Assembly (NCBI GenBank): GCA_004124295.1
Contig: SCKI01000009.1
Coordinates: forward strand, 1 to 55,324
Reading direction: 5' to 3'
DNA length: 55,324 bases
Source: Fidelibacterota bacterium
GTDB taxonomy: Bacteria > Fidelibacterota > Marinisomatia > SCGC-AAA003-L08 > TS1B11
Below, in pieces: positions 26,586-35,031 of the stretch; positions within the stretch are counted from its first letter, which is position 1; every line of letters begins with the position of its first letter. Made by a program: the position numbers and the translations under genes. The notes under the pieces were generated by a model. The model worked only from the letters and a program-made list of their open reading frames with translations. It was not told where the DNA came from and did not search any database.

Positions 26586-26828
26586 CTAGCCGCCCTGCAC
26601 CGGCGGGATCAGGGCCACTTCATCACCGGCCTGCAGAGGCACCGCCTCCCGGACGTAGACCTGATTCACCGCCACCTGCAGCGGAATATCGGCCTGGGGA
26701 GCGCTGAGCCGGCCGCGCACGGCATCCACAACATCGGCGCTGGTGGCCCCGGCGGGAAGGTCGAGGGTCAGCGAGGCAGCCTCCAGGGCATACTTGAGAT
26801 GGGAGAAAAGGTGTACGGTGATCTCCAT
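26586..26828 (-). CDS. moaD: Molybdopterin synthase sulfur-carrier subunit
   Basis: The 80-residue beta-grasp protein starts at MEITVHLFSHLKYAL; an upstream extension overlapping moeA is rejected. It ends in ALIPPVQGG, and the terminal Gly-Gly is the thiocarboxylation site. It carries sulfur to MoaE, encoded three bases downstream. It starts eight bases after moeA. Confidence 0.95.
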   Translation of the reverse strand: MEITVHLFSHLKYALEAASLTLDLPAGATSADVVDAVRGRLSAPQADIPLQVAVNQVYVREAVPLQAGDEVALIPPVQGG

Positions 26829-26836
26829 GACGCCGC

Positions 26837-28081
26837 CTAATCTACAGGTCCGGGGGCCTGTCCAGCCAGCCCGGACCACGGCAGCAGCCGCAGGCTGACC
26901 CGCTCGCCAGGGGGCGCCGGTGCCTCTCCCGGCGGCGTCTCCAGAATGCAGTTGGCCCCCAGGGATGAGGTGAACATGTGGGAACCCAATTTCCGTGCGG
27001 GCAGCACCTTCAGATGGCCTTCCTCCAGCCAGGCCTGGCCGAACAGAAAGCGGTGCTTGCCGCGCACCCTGGGAAAGGGGGCGGCCAGTTCGGCGGTCAC
27101 TTTGGCCTGGGGCGCAAGTCCCTGCAGCTGCTCCAGCACCGGCCAGACATACTCCAGGAAAACGATCATGGCCGAGACGGGGTTGCCGGGCAGGCCGAAC
27201 ACCAGCGTGCTGTCCAGGCGGCCGAACAGCAGGGGACTGCCGGGACGTTGGGCCACTTTCCAGAACAGTTCCTCCAGGCCCAGCCGCTCCAGCACATCCC
27301 GGAGATGGTCGAAGCGGCCCATGGAGACCCCGCCGGAGGTGAGCAGTATGTCCGCGCCGCTCAACAGGCCGGCGAGCTCCTGCTCCAGCCGGGCGGGGTC
27401 ATCGGGCAGCACAGCCGACCCGGACAGGCTCCCCCCGGCCAGCGTGACCAGGCGCGAAAGGACCGGCAAATTGGTGTTGTATATCTGGCCCGGTTTGAGG
27501 GCGTTGCCCGGCGCCACCAGCTCGTCGCCGGTGGCCGCGATGGCGACGGCCGGGGCACGGTAAACCGAAACCCGCTCCAGACCCCAACCGAGCAGCGTGC
27601 CCAGCTCCCCCGGCCCCATCCGGACGCCCGGTTCGAGGAGCAGGTCTCCTTCCCGCACCTCTTCCCCGGCCTGGCGCACATTATCCCCCACTGCAACGGG
27701 CCGGTAAATCTGCACCGGATCGCTGTCATAGCCGTTGGTATGCTCCACGATCACCACGCTGTCGGCGCCCTCGGGCAGCGGCGCGCCGGTCATAATCTGG
27801 GCGCACTGGCCAGGGTGCACCTGAGGGGGTTTTTCTGTGCCGGCGGCCACCACACCTTGCAGGGGCAGTTCGACGGGCCGGTCTTTAGAGGCAGCGGAGG
27901 TGTCGGCGGCCCGGACCGCGAAACCATCCATGGCCGAGTTGGTGAAGCGGGGCATGGGAAAGGTGGCCGCAACCTGTTGGGCCAAGACCCGCCCGGCGGC
28001 CGCCTGCCAGCGACATTCCTCGATGGCCGGTCCCGGCACGACGGCGGCAATCAGCCGGTGGGCCTCGGCGACGCTGATCAT
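26837..28081 (-). CDS. moeA: Molybdopterin molybdenumtransferase
   Basis: The 414-residue enzyme inserts molybdate into adenylylated molybdopterin. It has PMPRFTNSAMDGFAVRAAD, IMTGAPLPEGADSVV, AATGDELV, TSGGVSMGRFD and the C-terminal GLPGNPVSAMIVF, all standard for MoeA. Its GTG/ATG region overlaps the preceding tauE-like gene by four bases. It is part of the moaA-moaCB-tauE-moeA-moaD-moaE run. Confidence 0.96.
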   Translation of the reverse strand: MISVAEAHRLIAAVVPGPAIEECRWQAAAGRVLAQQVAATFPMPRFTNSAMDGFAVRAADTSAASKDRPVELPLQGVVAAGTEKPPQVHPGQCAQIMTGAPLPEGADSVVIVEHTNGYDSDPVQIYRPVAVGDNVRQAGEEVREGDLLLEPGVRMGPGELGTLLGWGLERVSVYRAPAVAIAATGDELVAPGNALKPGQIYNTNLPVLSRLVTLAGGSLSGSAVLPDDPARLEQELAGLLSGADILLTSGGVSMGRFDHLRDVLERLGLEELFWKVAQRPGSPLLFGRLDSTLVFGLPGNPVSAMIVFLEYVWPVLEQLQGLAPQAKVTAELAAPFPRVRGKHRFLFGQAWLEEGHLKVLPARKLGSHMFTSSLGANCILETPPGEAPAPPGERVSLRLLPWSGLAGQAPGPVD

Positions 28082-28818
28082 GCCAGCTTGGTCCCGACGG
28101 AAACGATGGCCGCCAGAATGACGATGCCCAGCACCCGCTGCACCGTTGCCGGTTGCAGGCGGTAGGCGCCCAGGCTCGCCCCGGCCAGCCCTCCGGCCGC
28201 CACGGCCAGCATCAGGGGCAGGATGAAGCGCGGGTCCCAGAGGCCACTCTGCACTCTCGGCAGCAGGCCGGCCAGGGAGTTCACCCAGATAAAGACGGTC
28301 CCCGCGGAAGCGGCTTCCCGCGCGGTGCCCAGGCCAAACAGGATAATCAGCGGCACCAGGAATATCCCCCCGCCGATGCCGACGGCCCCGGCCAGAAAGC
28401 CCAGCAGGGCCCCCAGCGCCAGGCCGACCGCCACCCGTTCCCGCCGGCTCAACTGCACCAGCGTCGCCGTGCCGTTCCAGAAATATATCCGCCCGGCAAT
28501 GGCCATAAGCGACAGCAGCAGCAGCCAGAGGAAAACATCCCGGGGCAAATTCAGCCTGCCGCCAAAGTAGGCCAAAGGGACCGACAGGATAAAATAGGGC
28601 CAGACCCGGGCCACTTTCAGCTGGCCGCTACGGATAAATGTGACCGCGCTGAGGGTGGTCACCACCAGGTTCAGCGTGAGGGCGGTGGCCGGGATGGTGG
28701 TATAGTCCGTATCGGCCAGCAGGAGCAGGGCAGCGTAGGCCGAGCCGCCTCCCAGGCCGACGGAGGCGTAGATCAAGGCGATGCCGAAAAAGGGGACGGC
28801 TAGCAGCAGGGCCGGCAT
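28078..28818 (-). CDS. TauE/SafE-family membrane permease
   Basis: The 246-residue protein has about seven or eight membrane helices and the family's Gly-rich repeats: IYASVGLGGGSAYAALLL in the first half and FLAGAVGIGGGIFLVPLII in the second. TauE/SafE proteins move sulfite, sulfoacetate or other small organosulfur anions. It lies inside the Moco operon, with overlaps on one side and a 12-base gap on the other. Its substrate is therefore likely tied to a molybdoenzyme (for example sulfite) or to sulfur supply for cofactor synthesis. That assignment is inference. Confidence 0.87.
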   Translation of the reverse strand: MPALLLAVPFFGIALIYASVGLGGGSAYAALLLLADTDYTTIPATALTLNLVVTTLSAVTFIRSGQLKVARVWPYFILSVPLAYFGGRLNLPRDVFLWLLLLSLMAIAGRIYFWNGTATLVQLSRRERVAVGLALGALLGFLAGAVGIGGGIFLVPLIILFGLGTAREAASAGTVFIWVNSLAGLLPRVQSGLWDPRFILPLMLAVAAGGLAGASLGAYRLQPATVQRVLGIVILAAIVSVGTKLA

Positions 28819-28830
28819 AACGAATCTGGC

Positions 28831-29802
28831 CTAGTGCCGGTCGTGGCCGGCGCCGTGCTGAACCTCGAAGGCATGGAATATGGCCGGCAGCAGAACGTTT
28901 AGCCCGTCCCTGGCCGCTGAATCGCTGCCGGGCAGACAGACGATAATCGTGTCACCGATGCTGCCGGCCAACAGCCGCGACAACATGGCGGTGCTCAACC
29001 GCTGGCGGCCATAGGCGTGCAGGGCCTGCTCCACCCCGGGGAGGCGGCCGGTCAGCAGCGGCTCCACTGCCGGCGTCGTGATATCCCGGGGCCCCAGGCC
29101 GGTGCCGCCGGTGGTCAGGATCAGTTCCGCGCCGGACGCCACGAGCCGCTCGATGACCGGCCGCAGCGCCTGGGCCTCATCGGGGACAATTTCGGTCTCC
29201 AGCAGCGGGCAGCCGGCCTCCTCCAGTCCGGCCCTGAGGAGAGCCCCGGAGCGGTCCTCCCGCTCCCCGGCCGCCACCGAATCGGAGACGATCACGACCG
29301 CCGCCTTCGGCCGGTATGCCGGGCCTGGATCCGATTTTCCGCCGCGCTTCTCGAGCAACCGGATGTCGCCGATGGTCATCTCCCGGTCCATGCTCTTGCA
29401 CATGTCGTAGATCGTGAGGGCCGCCACCGATACCGCCGTCAGCGCCTCCATCTCCAGGCCGGTGGTCTCCAGGGCTTTCACCTGGGAGGTAATCTCGATG
29501 CCGCCGTCAACGATTTCGAAGGCCACATCGACCCAGGCCAGGCTCAGGGGATGGCATAGGGGGATCAGGTCGGCGGTCCGCTTGGCGGCCTGAATGCCGG
29601 CCAGCTGGGCGGTGGTGAGCACATTGCCTTTGGGGACCGCCTGCCCGGTAACAGCGGCGAGTGCTGCGGCCGACATGCGGATGGTGCCTTGGGCCCGGGC
29701 CTGCCGCAGACTGCCCCCTTTGGCGGAGACGTCCACCATCCTGACCCGTCCGGCGTCATCCAGGTGGCTGAGACCTGACGGGCCCGGCTCAGCTTTGGCC
29801 AT
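28831..29802 (-). CDS. moaCB: MoaC-MoaB/MogA fusion (cyclic pyranopterin synthase + molybdopterin adenylyltransferase-like)
   Basis: This is a two-domain protein of 323 residues. Residues 1-158 are MoaC (LIPLCHPL at 80-86, LEMEALTAVSVAALTIYDMCK at 117-136, then MDREMTIGDIRLLEK), which with MoaA makes cyclic pyranopterin monophosphate. Residues 165-323 are MoaB/MogA-like (VVIVSDSVAAGEREDRSG, LTTGGTGLGPRDITTPA, IIVCLPGS), which adenylylates molybdopterin. The start at 29802 follows the family start; the frame upstream overlaps moaA and is not MoaC-like. Such fusions are known in several phyla and place steps one and three of the pathway in one chain. Confidence 0.93.
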   Translation of the reverse strand: MAKAEPGPSGLSHLDDAGRVRMVDVSAKGGSLRQARAQGTIRMSAAALAAVTGQAVPKGNVLTTAQLAGIQAAKRTADLIPLCHPLSLAWVDVAFEIVDGGIEITSQVKALETTGLEMEALTAVSVAALTIYDMCKSMDREMTIGDIRLLEKRGGKSDPGPAYRPKAAVVIVSDSVAAGEREDRSGALLRAGLEEAGCPLLETEIVPDEAQALRPVIERLVASGAELILTTGGTGLGPRDITTPAVEPLLTGRLPGVEQALHAYGRQRLSTAMLSRLLAGSIGDTIIVCLPGSDSAARDGLNVLLPAIFHAFEVQHGAGHDRH

Positions 29803-29834
29803 ACTGCGCCGGCGGGCTGCAGGGGACGGGCAAT

Positions 29835-30884
29835 TCAGCCCCCGATCTGGGTCATGCTGACCCGCTCGCGGCCGCCGCCGTCCACGGCCTCCTCCTGGGC
29901 GGCCCAACCGTCCCGGGCCTTGTGCCCCACGGCTTCACGCAGCAGGTCCCGGATATCCTCAGCGCTGCCGCCACCCCGCAGCACAGCCTTCAGATCATAC
30001 TCATGCTTGCCGTAGAGGCAGTTTCGCAGCTTGCCGTCAGCGGTCAGGCGGACCCGGTTGCAGGCCGAGCAGAGGGAGCGGGTATAGGCCGGGATGAGAG
30101 CCACCTTGCCCCGGAAGCCCGGTATCCGGAAGGCCTCGGTTTCCGTGGCGGAACCTTCAGCGGCTGCCAGGGCGCCGTACTCGCTGGCCAGTTGCTGGCG
30201 CACGACGTCGAGGCGCAGAAAAGTGCCGGTTTTCCAGATCTGGTGGGCATCGAACGGCATCAGCTCGATGAACCTTACGGTGAGATCGGCGTCCCGGGTC
30301 ATTTCGGCGAAATCGATGATTTCGTCATCGTTGAATCCGCGCAACGCCACCACATTGATTTTTATCGACTCGAAGCCGGCCGTCTGGGCCGCCTCGAGAC
30401 CGGCCAGGACCGCCGCCAGTTCACTGCGCCGGGTGATGCTGGCGAAACGGTCTTCGCGGAGCGTATCAAGGCTGATATTGACGCCGGAAAGGCCGGCCTG
30501 GCGCAACTCCCCGGCCAGACGTGACAGGAGGACGCCATTGGTGGTCAGGTGGACCGAATCGATGCCCGGCTGGGAGGCCGCGCCGGCAACCAGCGCGACG
30601 ATATCGGGGTGCAGCAGCGGCTCGCCGCCCGTATAGCGGATTTTCCGGATGCCCAGTCCGGTGCCGGCCCGCACCACCCGCAACAGTTCGTCCGTGGTGA
30701 GCAATTCCTTACGCGCGGTGAAGGGGATACCCTCCTCGGGCATACAGTAAATGCAGCGCAGGTTGCAGCGCTCCACCACGGCGATGCGCAGATAGTTGAA
30801 GATGCGGCCAAAGCGGTCCGTCAGCAGATGCCGGTCCAGGGGTCCGTCGGGGCCGATTTTTAGTGTCGGGAGGGACTGAGTCAT
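29835..30884 (-). CDS. moaA: GTP 3',8-cyclase (radical SAM)
   Basis: The 349-residue enzyme opens Moco synthesis from GTP. The radical-SAM cluster motif is CNLRCIYC (Cys40, 44, 47), followed by RYTGGEPLLHPD. The second, C-terminal cluster is CSACNRVRLTADGKLRNC (about 271-290). The C-terminal Gly-Gly tail (SMTQIGG), required for activity in MoaA, is intact. It is the first gene of the Moco operon, with AGGA about ten bases before the ATG. Confidence 0.96.
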   Translation of the reverse strand: MTQSLPTLKIGPDGPLDRHLLTDRFGRIFNYLRIAVVERCNLRCIYCMPEEGIPFTARKELLTTDELLRVVRAGTGLGIRKIRYTGGEPLLHPDIVALVAGAASQPGIDSVHLTTNGVLLSRLAGELRQAGLSGVNISLDTLREDRFASITRRSELAAVLAGLEAAQTAGFESIKINVVALRGFNDDEIIDFAEMTRDADLTVRFIELMPFDAHQIWKTGTFLRLDVVRQQLASEYGALAAAEGSATETEAFRIPGFRGKVALIPAYTRSLCSACNRVRLTADGKLRNCLYGKHEYDLKAVLRGGGSAEDIRDLLREAVGHKARDGWAAQEEAVDGGGRERVSMTQIGG

Positions 30885-31005
30885 AGCGCTGATGTCCTAA
30901 TTAGGCCAGCTACAGGTAAATTCGCCTTGCATGGGCAAAAAGTTTACGCACACCCATCAGGGATGTCCATAACTGCCTGCAGGGGGCCGGGGGCCAAAAA
31001 TTGCC

Positions 31006-31032
31006 TAAAGGAATCGCCATATATACCGATAA
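31006..31032 (+). promoter_or_regulatory. Sigma-28 (FliA) promoter
   Basis: TAAAGGAA (31006-31013), an 11-base spacer, and ACCGATAA (31025-31032) match the flagellar sigma consensus TAAAGTTT-N11-GCCGATAA at 12 of 16 positions with exact spacing, including the key TAAA and CCGATAA. It points to the gene starting at 31099. fliA itself is encoded at 47530-48303 in this window. Confidence 0.78.
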
Positions 31033-31098
31033 TTGAAGATGGTGAAGTAGTTTACAGCGCCGGAGCGGCCATTTGAAGCCGCTCGGCCATGAGGAACA

Positions 31099-31821
31099 AT
31101 GGACGTATCAGCCATAGCACTGCAACCGGCATTCGGCGCCACAGCGCCCCTGGGCGCAGCTCCAGCCGGAGAGGCTGCCCCCGCAGAGGGTGCGCGGCCG
31201 GCGGACGAATCCAACCCTCAATCGGGTGAGGCAACCTCAACCCGGGAGGCCGGGGAGAATCAATCGGCCGTTGGCCCTGCCGAGGCGCCTCGGACCGAAG
31301 ATTCCCAGGCTCCCCAGGAAAACCGTCCGGCAGACGACAGTTCGCGGACGGCGGAGGAAAAAGCCGGCATACGCGAGCTGACGGCGGAGGAAAAGCAGCG
31401 CGTGGCCGAATTAAAAGCTCGCGATGCCTCGGTACGGCAGCATGAACGGGCCCATCTGGCTGCTGCCGCAGGCCTGGCCCGCGGTGGTGCGCAGTTTGAT
31501 TTCGTGACCGGCCCCGATGGGCGGCGATATGCGGTAGGCGGAGAGGTGCAGCTCGATACCTCGCCGGTTCCGGATGATCCGCAGGCCACGATTCAGAAAG
31601 CGCAAACCGTCCGGCGGGCAGCGCTGGCTCCGGCCCAACCTTCGAGCCAGGACCACCGGGTGGCAGCCCAGGCCACGCAGATGGAATTCGCCGCCCGCAC
31701 CGAGCTCTCGCAGGAACGCGCCGCAGAGGCCCGGGAGCGCCTCGAAGGGAACGCTGACGCGGCCACTCTCTTTGCCGGGCAGGGGCCTGAACAGCCCCGG
31801 CTCGTGGACCTCTTCACCTAG
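31099..31821 (+). CDS. SprA-related family protein with HExxH motif
   Basis: The 240-residue product has an Ala/Pro/Glu-rich, likely disordered N-terminal 90 residues. The SprA-related putative metalloprotease domain follows: LTAEEKQRVAELKARDASVR, HERAHLAAAAG (HExxH at 115-119), FVTGPDGRRYAVGGEVQLDTSPVP and QKAQTVRRAALAPAQPSSQD. GAGGA lies five bases before the ATG. There is no signal peptide. It is preceded by a sigma-28 promoter and so should be made with late flagellar proteins; its target may be the flagellum or surface, but no substrate is known. It converges with the next gene with only six bases between stops. Confidence 0.85.
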   Translation: MDVSAIALQPAFGATAPLGAAPAGEAAPAEGARPADESNPQSGEATSTREAGENQSAVGPAEAPRTEDSQAPQENRPADDSSRTAEEKAGIRELTAEEKQRVAELKARDASVRQHERAHLAAAAGLARGGAQFDFVTGPDGRRYAVGGEVQLDTSPVPDDPQATIQKAQTVRRAALAPAQPSSQDHRVAAQATQMEFAARTELSQERAAEARERLEGNADAATLFAGQGPEQPRLVDLFT

Positions 31822-31827
31822 CCGGCG

Positions 31828-32781
31828 CTAATTCCCTCCCGCCCCAGCAAACAGGCTGGACAGTTTCTCAAACCAGCGATTCTGTAATTTCTTTAACTGC
31901 CGGAATGTCCTGCGGTCCATGCCGGGGGAGCCGAGAGGCAGCCGGTAGCGCAGTGGCAGAACCATAATCTGCCCATCGTAAACCAGCAGCTCATAGGGTA
32001 AACTGGCGGCATGCCGCAGCTGCCCACGGTCCAGCAGGGTCAGAATTTCCCCGTCATCCGGGTCTCCACTGAGGGCGAAGCCGAACAGCTGGCCGGCGCC
32101 ACCCGGGGCGGGCAGGGAAAACACCTTGGCGATCCCCTCAGCCCTGGCCAGAGCCTGCTCGACGGCCTGCACGGCGTCGGCCTGCAAGCCGAAGCGGGCC
32201 AGAACCCGCCAGTCGCTTAACCCGGGGCTGCGCCGGCTGTAGCGGTAGGCGCGGAGCCGGGCCGGTTCCAAGGGCCGGGCGGGACCGCCGTAATAGCGGT
32301 TAAACTGGCCCCGCAAGGGCGGCATGGCAGCCAGCAGGGAGCGCTGAAAGGTCTCCAGCGCCGTCGCCACGGCCGGGTAGCGATCGCCATACCAGGCCTG
32401 GCCCCAGTAAGGCATATTTTGCATGCGGATGTAGGTGAACCCGCCCTTGCTCTCCAGGGCGATCCGGCAGACCGCGGCCAGCAGCCCCTCGGGGGGACCG
32501 ATGCCGGTTGCCGCGAGCAGGGCGGGATGGGTCACCACCAGCACCTCGCGGCTGGTGTCCCCGCCGGGGTGATAGCGTCCCAGCAGCCGGTAATTCTGCA
32601 GAAAAAGGCGCTGGACCAGGTCCCGGGAGGTGCGGGCCAGGTTATGGCCGCTTTCGCCCACCAAGATATAGGGCTGCCAGGGATGCCCCGACTGGGCAGC
32701 CGCGGCGGTCATGATCGACAGGCTGAGGGCCAAAGCCCGGGAGAGCCGGATAGGGCGGCAGACTGGTGGCTGGCGAATCAT
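31828..32781 (-). CDS. Uncharacterised exported protein
   Basis: The 317-residue product has a signal peptide (about 1-29, ending TAAAAQ). The mature part includes HPALLAATGIGPPEGLLAAVCRIALESKGGFTYIRMQNMPYWGQAWYGDRYP, which suggests a folded alpha/beta domain, and an Arg-rich stretch after it. The C-terminus is basic and helical (RTFRQLKKLQNRWFEKL). I recognise no family; sequence features alone do not reveal a function. It is transcribed toward the SprA-related gene. Confidence 0.6.
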   Translation of the reverse strand: MIRQPPVCRPIRLSRALALSLSIMTAAAAQSGHPWQPYILVGESGHNLARTSRDLVQRLFLQNYRLLGRYHPGGDTSREVLVVTHPALLAATGIGPPEGLLAAVCRIALESKGGFTYIRMQNMPYWGQAWYGDRYPAVATALETFQRSLLAAMPPLRGQFNRYYGGPARPLEPARLRAYRYSRRSPGLSDWRVLARFGLQADAVQAVEQALARAEGIAKVFSLPAPGGAGQLFGFALSGDPDDGEILTLLDRGQLRHAASLPYELLVYDGQIMVLPLRYRLPLGSPGMDRRTFRQLKKLQNRWFEKLSSLFAGAGGN

Positions 32782-32871
32782 GTTGTTGGCCTTCAGCGTC
32801 TGTCCGACCCTGCAGGCCGGACTGCGCCAGAGGCCAATGTACGCAGGCGGGACAGACCGGGCCAGCCGGTC

Positions 32872-33282
32872 CTAGATATCCAGTTTGGTGCCGGGTCCTA
32901 TGCTTCTGATGCCCTGTTCCATGAGGAAGTGGGCCAGTTTGTGCGCCCGGGTCCGGTCGGACCTGATGAATCCGATCAGGGCATTCTGTTCCGGGGTATA
33001 GACGTCATCGGAGGTGCGGGTCATGGGATCGCGGCCCTCTACCTCGGAATAGGTGGCCACCAGCGGCTCCCCAAGCCCGGATAGAAGCCAGAGGGGCGCA
33101 ATGTTCTGTTTGGCACATACTTTCTCCATCATATCCAGGGGTGGACGCTGACGGTTGTTCTCGTAGGCATTGATGGTCTGGCGGCTGACGCCCAACAGCA
33201 GACCGAATTCGTCCTGATTCAGTTTGGCCATCTTGCGGATGGTCCGGAAGCGTTCCCCAAATTGCCATGAAAATCCAGTCAT
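32872..33282 (-). CDS. XRE-family transcriptional regulator
   Basis: The 136-residue protein starts at MTGFSWQFGERF; an upstream TTG in frame is possible but less likely. Residues 10-55 form a helix-turn-helix (LNQDEFGLLLGVSRQTINAYENNRQRPPLD). The C-terminal half (IGFIRSDRTRAHKLAHFLMEQGI) may be an oligomerisation or sensor part. It has its own strong promoter in an AT-rich island unlike the rest of the window. Its targets are unknown; autoregulation through the overlapping divergent promoters is plausible. Confidence 0.85.
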   Translation of the reverse strand: MTGFSWQFGERFRTIRKMAKLNQDEFGLLLGVSRQTINAYENNRQRPPLDMMEKVCAKQNIAPLWLLSGLGEPLVATYSEVEGRDPMTRTSDDVYTPEQNALIGFIRSDRTRAHKLAHFLMEQGIRSIGPGTKLDI

Positions 33283-33296
33283 AGTTAAATTAATCC

Positions 33297-33346
33297 TTGA
33301 CAATTATTTGATGATGAATTATATTTATGCCGCTTATTTACGCCAA
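33297..33346. promoter_or_regulatory. Overlapping divergent promoters in AT-rich island
   Basis: On the minus strand TTGGCG (33346-33341), a 17-base spacer and a perfect TATAAT (33323-33318) drive the XRE gene. On the plus strand TTGACA (33297-33302), a 17-base spacer and TATATT (33320-33325) point away from it. The two -10 boxes overlap, so the promoters are mutually exclusive. The rightward transcript would enter sequence without a recognisable gene. Confidence 0.6.
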
Positions 33347-33516
33347 TTCGGGGCATATTTACGGCTCACGACATAGAATGTAGTGTGTAAATCGTGCCGC
33401 TGTCTAGAAAAATTGCATACCGATTATCGACGGATATTCAGAGACAGTTGTCAAAATATAATTATATTATTTGTAAAAAAATATTCTGTTTCTCTAATTT
33501 TTAATTAACGGCCGAG

Positions 33517-33571
33517 AAAAAATGTCTCCTGCCGGGGCCTTTCCCAGGCCCGAAGCAGACCTGCCGGCAGG
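33517..33571 (-). terminator. Candidate terminator of the flagellar/glycosyltransferase operon
   Basis: On the minus strand CCTGCCGG (33571-33564) can pair with CCGGCAGG (33535-33528), enclosing an inner stem GGGCCT/AGGCCC. Six T residues (33522-33517) follow five bases after the outer stem. It lies about 100 bases beyond the last glycosyltransferase stop codon, a sensible end for the long minus-strand operon. Confidence 0.5.
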
Positions 33572-33671
33572 TATTCGTGCCCTTTGCGATCCGCAGCCCC
33601 GTTTGCCCCAGACAGGTTGGGCCGTGCGCAGGCGGAAACGGGTTGCCCGGAAAGGTCTGTCTGCCGGGGCC

Positions 33672-35027
33672 TTAGTGGTCCGCTTGGGCCAGGCCGGTGA
33701 GGATTGCCTCGGCGTCAGCGGCGCGGCCGGCATGGGCATAGAGGCCGGCCAGACGCCGCCCCACATCGGCCAGTTCCGGGTGCTCGGCATACCAGGCCTC
33801 ATAATGGGCCACAGCCTGCCCCATCTCTCCCAATTTGATATACGCCAGTCCCTGAAGTTCCCGGAGCCGCTCGCCCAGGGGCGCCGGCATGCCGGTGGCG
33901 GCAGCGACGATGTCCCCCCAGCGCTTCTGCCCCGCCAGGGCCGACCATAGCACTGCGATGGCTTCAGGTTCGTCGGGGATGAGGGCCAGGCAGGCCCGGA
34001 TGTCTTCCTCGGCGGCGCTATAGTTTTCCGCCGCCAGGTGGAGACCGGCCAAACTGAACAGCACGAAGCGCGATGCGATGATCACGTCTTGCGCAACAGG
34101 GCCGATCTCACCCCGCTCCCCTTTGCGGCTCACCTCCAGCACTGCCTGCAGGCAGGCGATTTGCCCGGCACGGTCGCCTCTGGCCTGGAGAATCCGGTAG
34201 AGGATGAAATGTCCGCCGGTCTGCTCGGTGGTCAGTTCGAGCGACTGGCGGGCGATCCGTTCCGCCTCGTCCAACTGCTCCAGTTTCCAGCAACACTCGG
34301 CCATATTATTCAGCAGCGGCACCTGGGACAGTCCCTGGAAACCTCCGGCGGCGGCGGCTTTTCTGAAAGTGTCGAGGGCCGCTTCCGTTTCATCGGTCAT
34401 GGCATAATTCTGGCCCAGTGTAAACAGGGCATAGGTGGAGCCCTCTTCCCGGACCATCTCTTCCAGCAAAGGCCGGTTGCGGCGCAGTTTGGCAGCCATG
34501 GCCTCCCCTTCCAGGTCGTAGCCGTGATGATCCAGGATCAGGCCGGACGGCTTTTCCACCCCTCCGGCGGCTTTGAGACTGGCCTGTACCTGCTCATGGA
34601 TGCGCCCGGCAAAGCGGATCTGCCGATGGTGGGATATGAGGCGGTGCGACATGGACATGGTCACCTGCTGGCCCCCGGGGCGGAAATTGCGCAGGTGCAC
34701 CTGGTAGATGGTGGGGCGCTTGGCCCGGGGGGGCAAATGGTAGAGCAGGTCCGCCGCCGCAGGGTCGAGACGCTCATCGGCATCCAGCCAGAGCCGCCAG
34801 TCCCCGCTGGCATAGCGTAGCGACTCGTTCCGGGCGGCCGCAAAATCGTCAATCCAGGTGAACTGTTCCACCCGGGCGCCGTACCGCCGGGCAATGGCTA
34901 CCGTCTCATCGGTGGAGCCGGTGTCCACCACAATCAGTTCCGCATGCAGGTCCTGGATGCTCTCCAGGCAGCCGGGGAGCCGCTCGGCCTCATCCCGGAC
35001 GATCATGCAGACGGACAGTTTCGGCAT
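33672..35027 (-). CDS. Family 2 glycosyltransferase with TPR-like C-terminal half
   Basis: The 451-residue protein begins with a GT-A fold: KLSVCMIVRDEAERLPGCLESI, VVDTGSTDETVAIARRYGA, ARNESLRYASGDWRLWLDADERL (DxD at Asp82-Asp84). After about residue 230 it becomes helical with TPR-like repeats (YALFTLGQNYAM; AEYNSAEED-type). This build is typical of cytoplasmic enzymes that transfer a sugar to protein or envelope polymers. Its place at the end of the flagellar operon suggests flagellin or other surface glycosylation, which is inference. It follows the second, degenerate glycosyltransferase by four bases. Confidence 0.85.
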   Translation of the reverse strand: MPKLSVCMIVRDEAERLPGCLESIQDLHAELIVVDTGSTDETVAIARRYGARVEQFTWIDDFAAARNESLRYASGDWRLWLDADERLDPAAADLLYHLPPRAKRPTIYQVHLRNFRPGGQQVTMSMSHRLISHHRQIRFAGRIHEQVQASLKAAGGVEKPSGLILDHHGYDLEGEAMAAKLRRNRPLLEEMVREEGSTYALFTLGQNYAMTDETEAALDTFRKAAAAGGFQGLSQVPLLNNMAECCWKLEQLDEAERIARQSLELTTEQTGGHFILYRILQARGDRAGQIACLQAVLEVSRKGERGEIGPVAQDVIIASRFVLFSLAGLHLAAENYSAAEEDIRACLALIPDEPEAIAVLWSALAGQKRWGDIVAAATGMPAPLGERLRELQGLAYIKLGEMGQAVAHYEAWYAEHPELADVGRRLAGLYAHAGRAADAEAILTGLAQADH

Positions 35028-35031
35028 GGGC

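Larger units (their letters stand above)
33283..33671. other. AT-rich intergenic stretch between flagellar operon end and XRE gene
   Basis: The stretch is markedly AT-rich from about 33283 to 33520 and then returns to high G+C. It contains the divergent promoters and a terminator-like structure (33517-33571). No supported protein gene was found. A plus-strand non-coding transcript is possible but not shown. Confidence 0.5.

Noticed and set aside
30885..31000. Moco riboswitch before moaA
   Set aside because: The leader lacks the conserved segments expected of the Moco RNA motif.
33494..33802. Minus-strand frame of 102 codons at the end of the flagellar operon
   Set aside because: It overlaps the 3' end of the glycosyltransferase gene in another frame and runs through the terminator-like structure.
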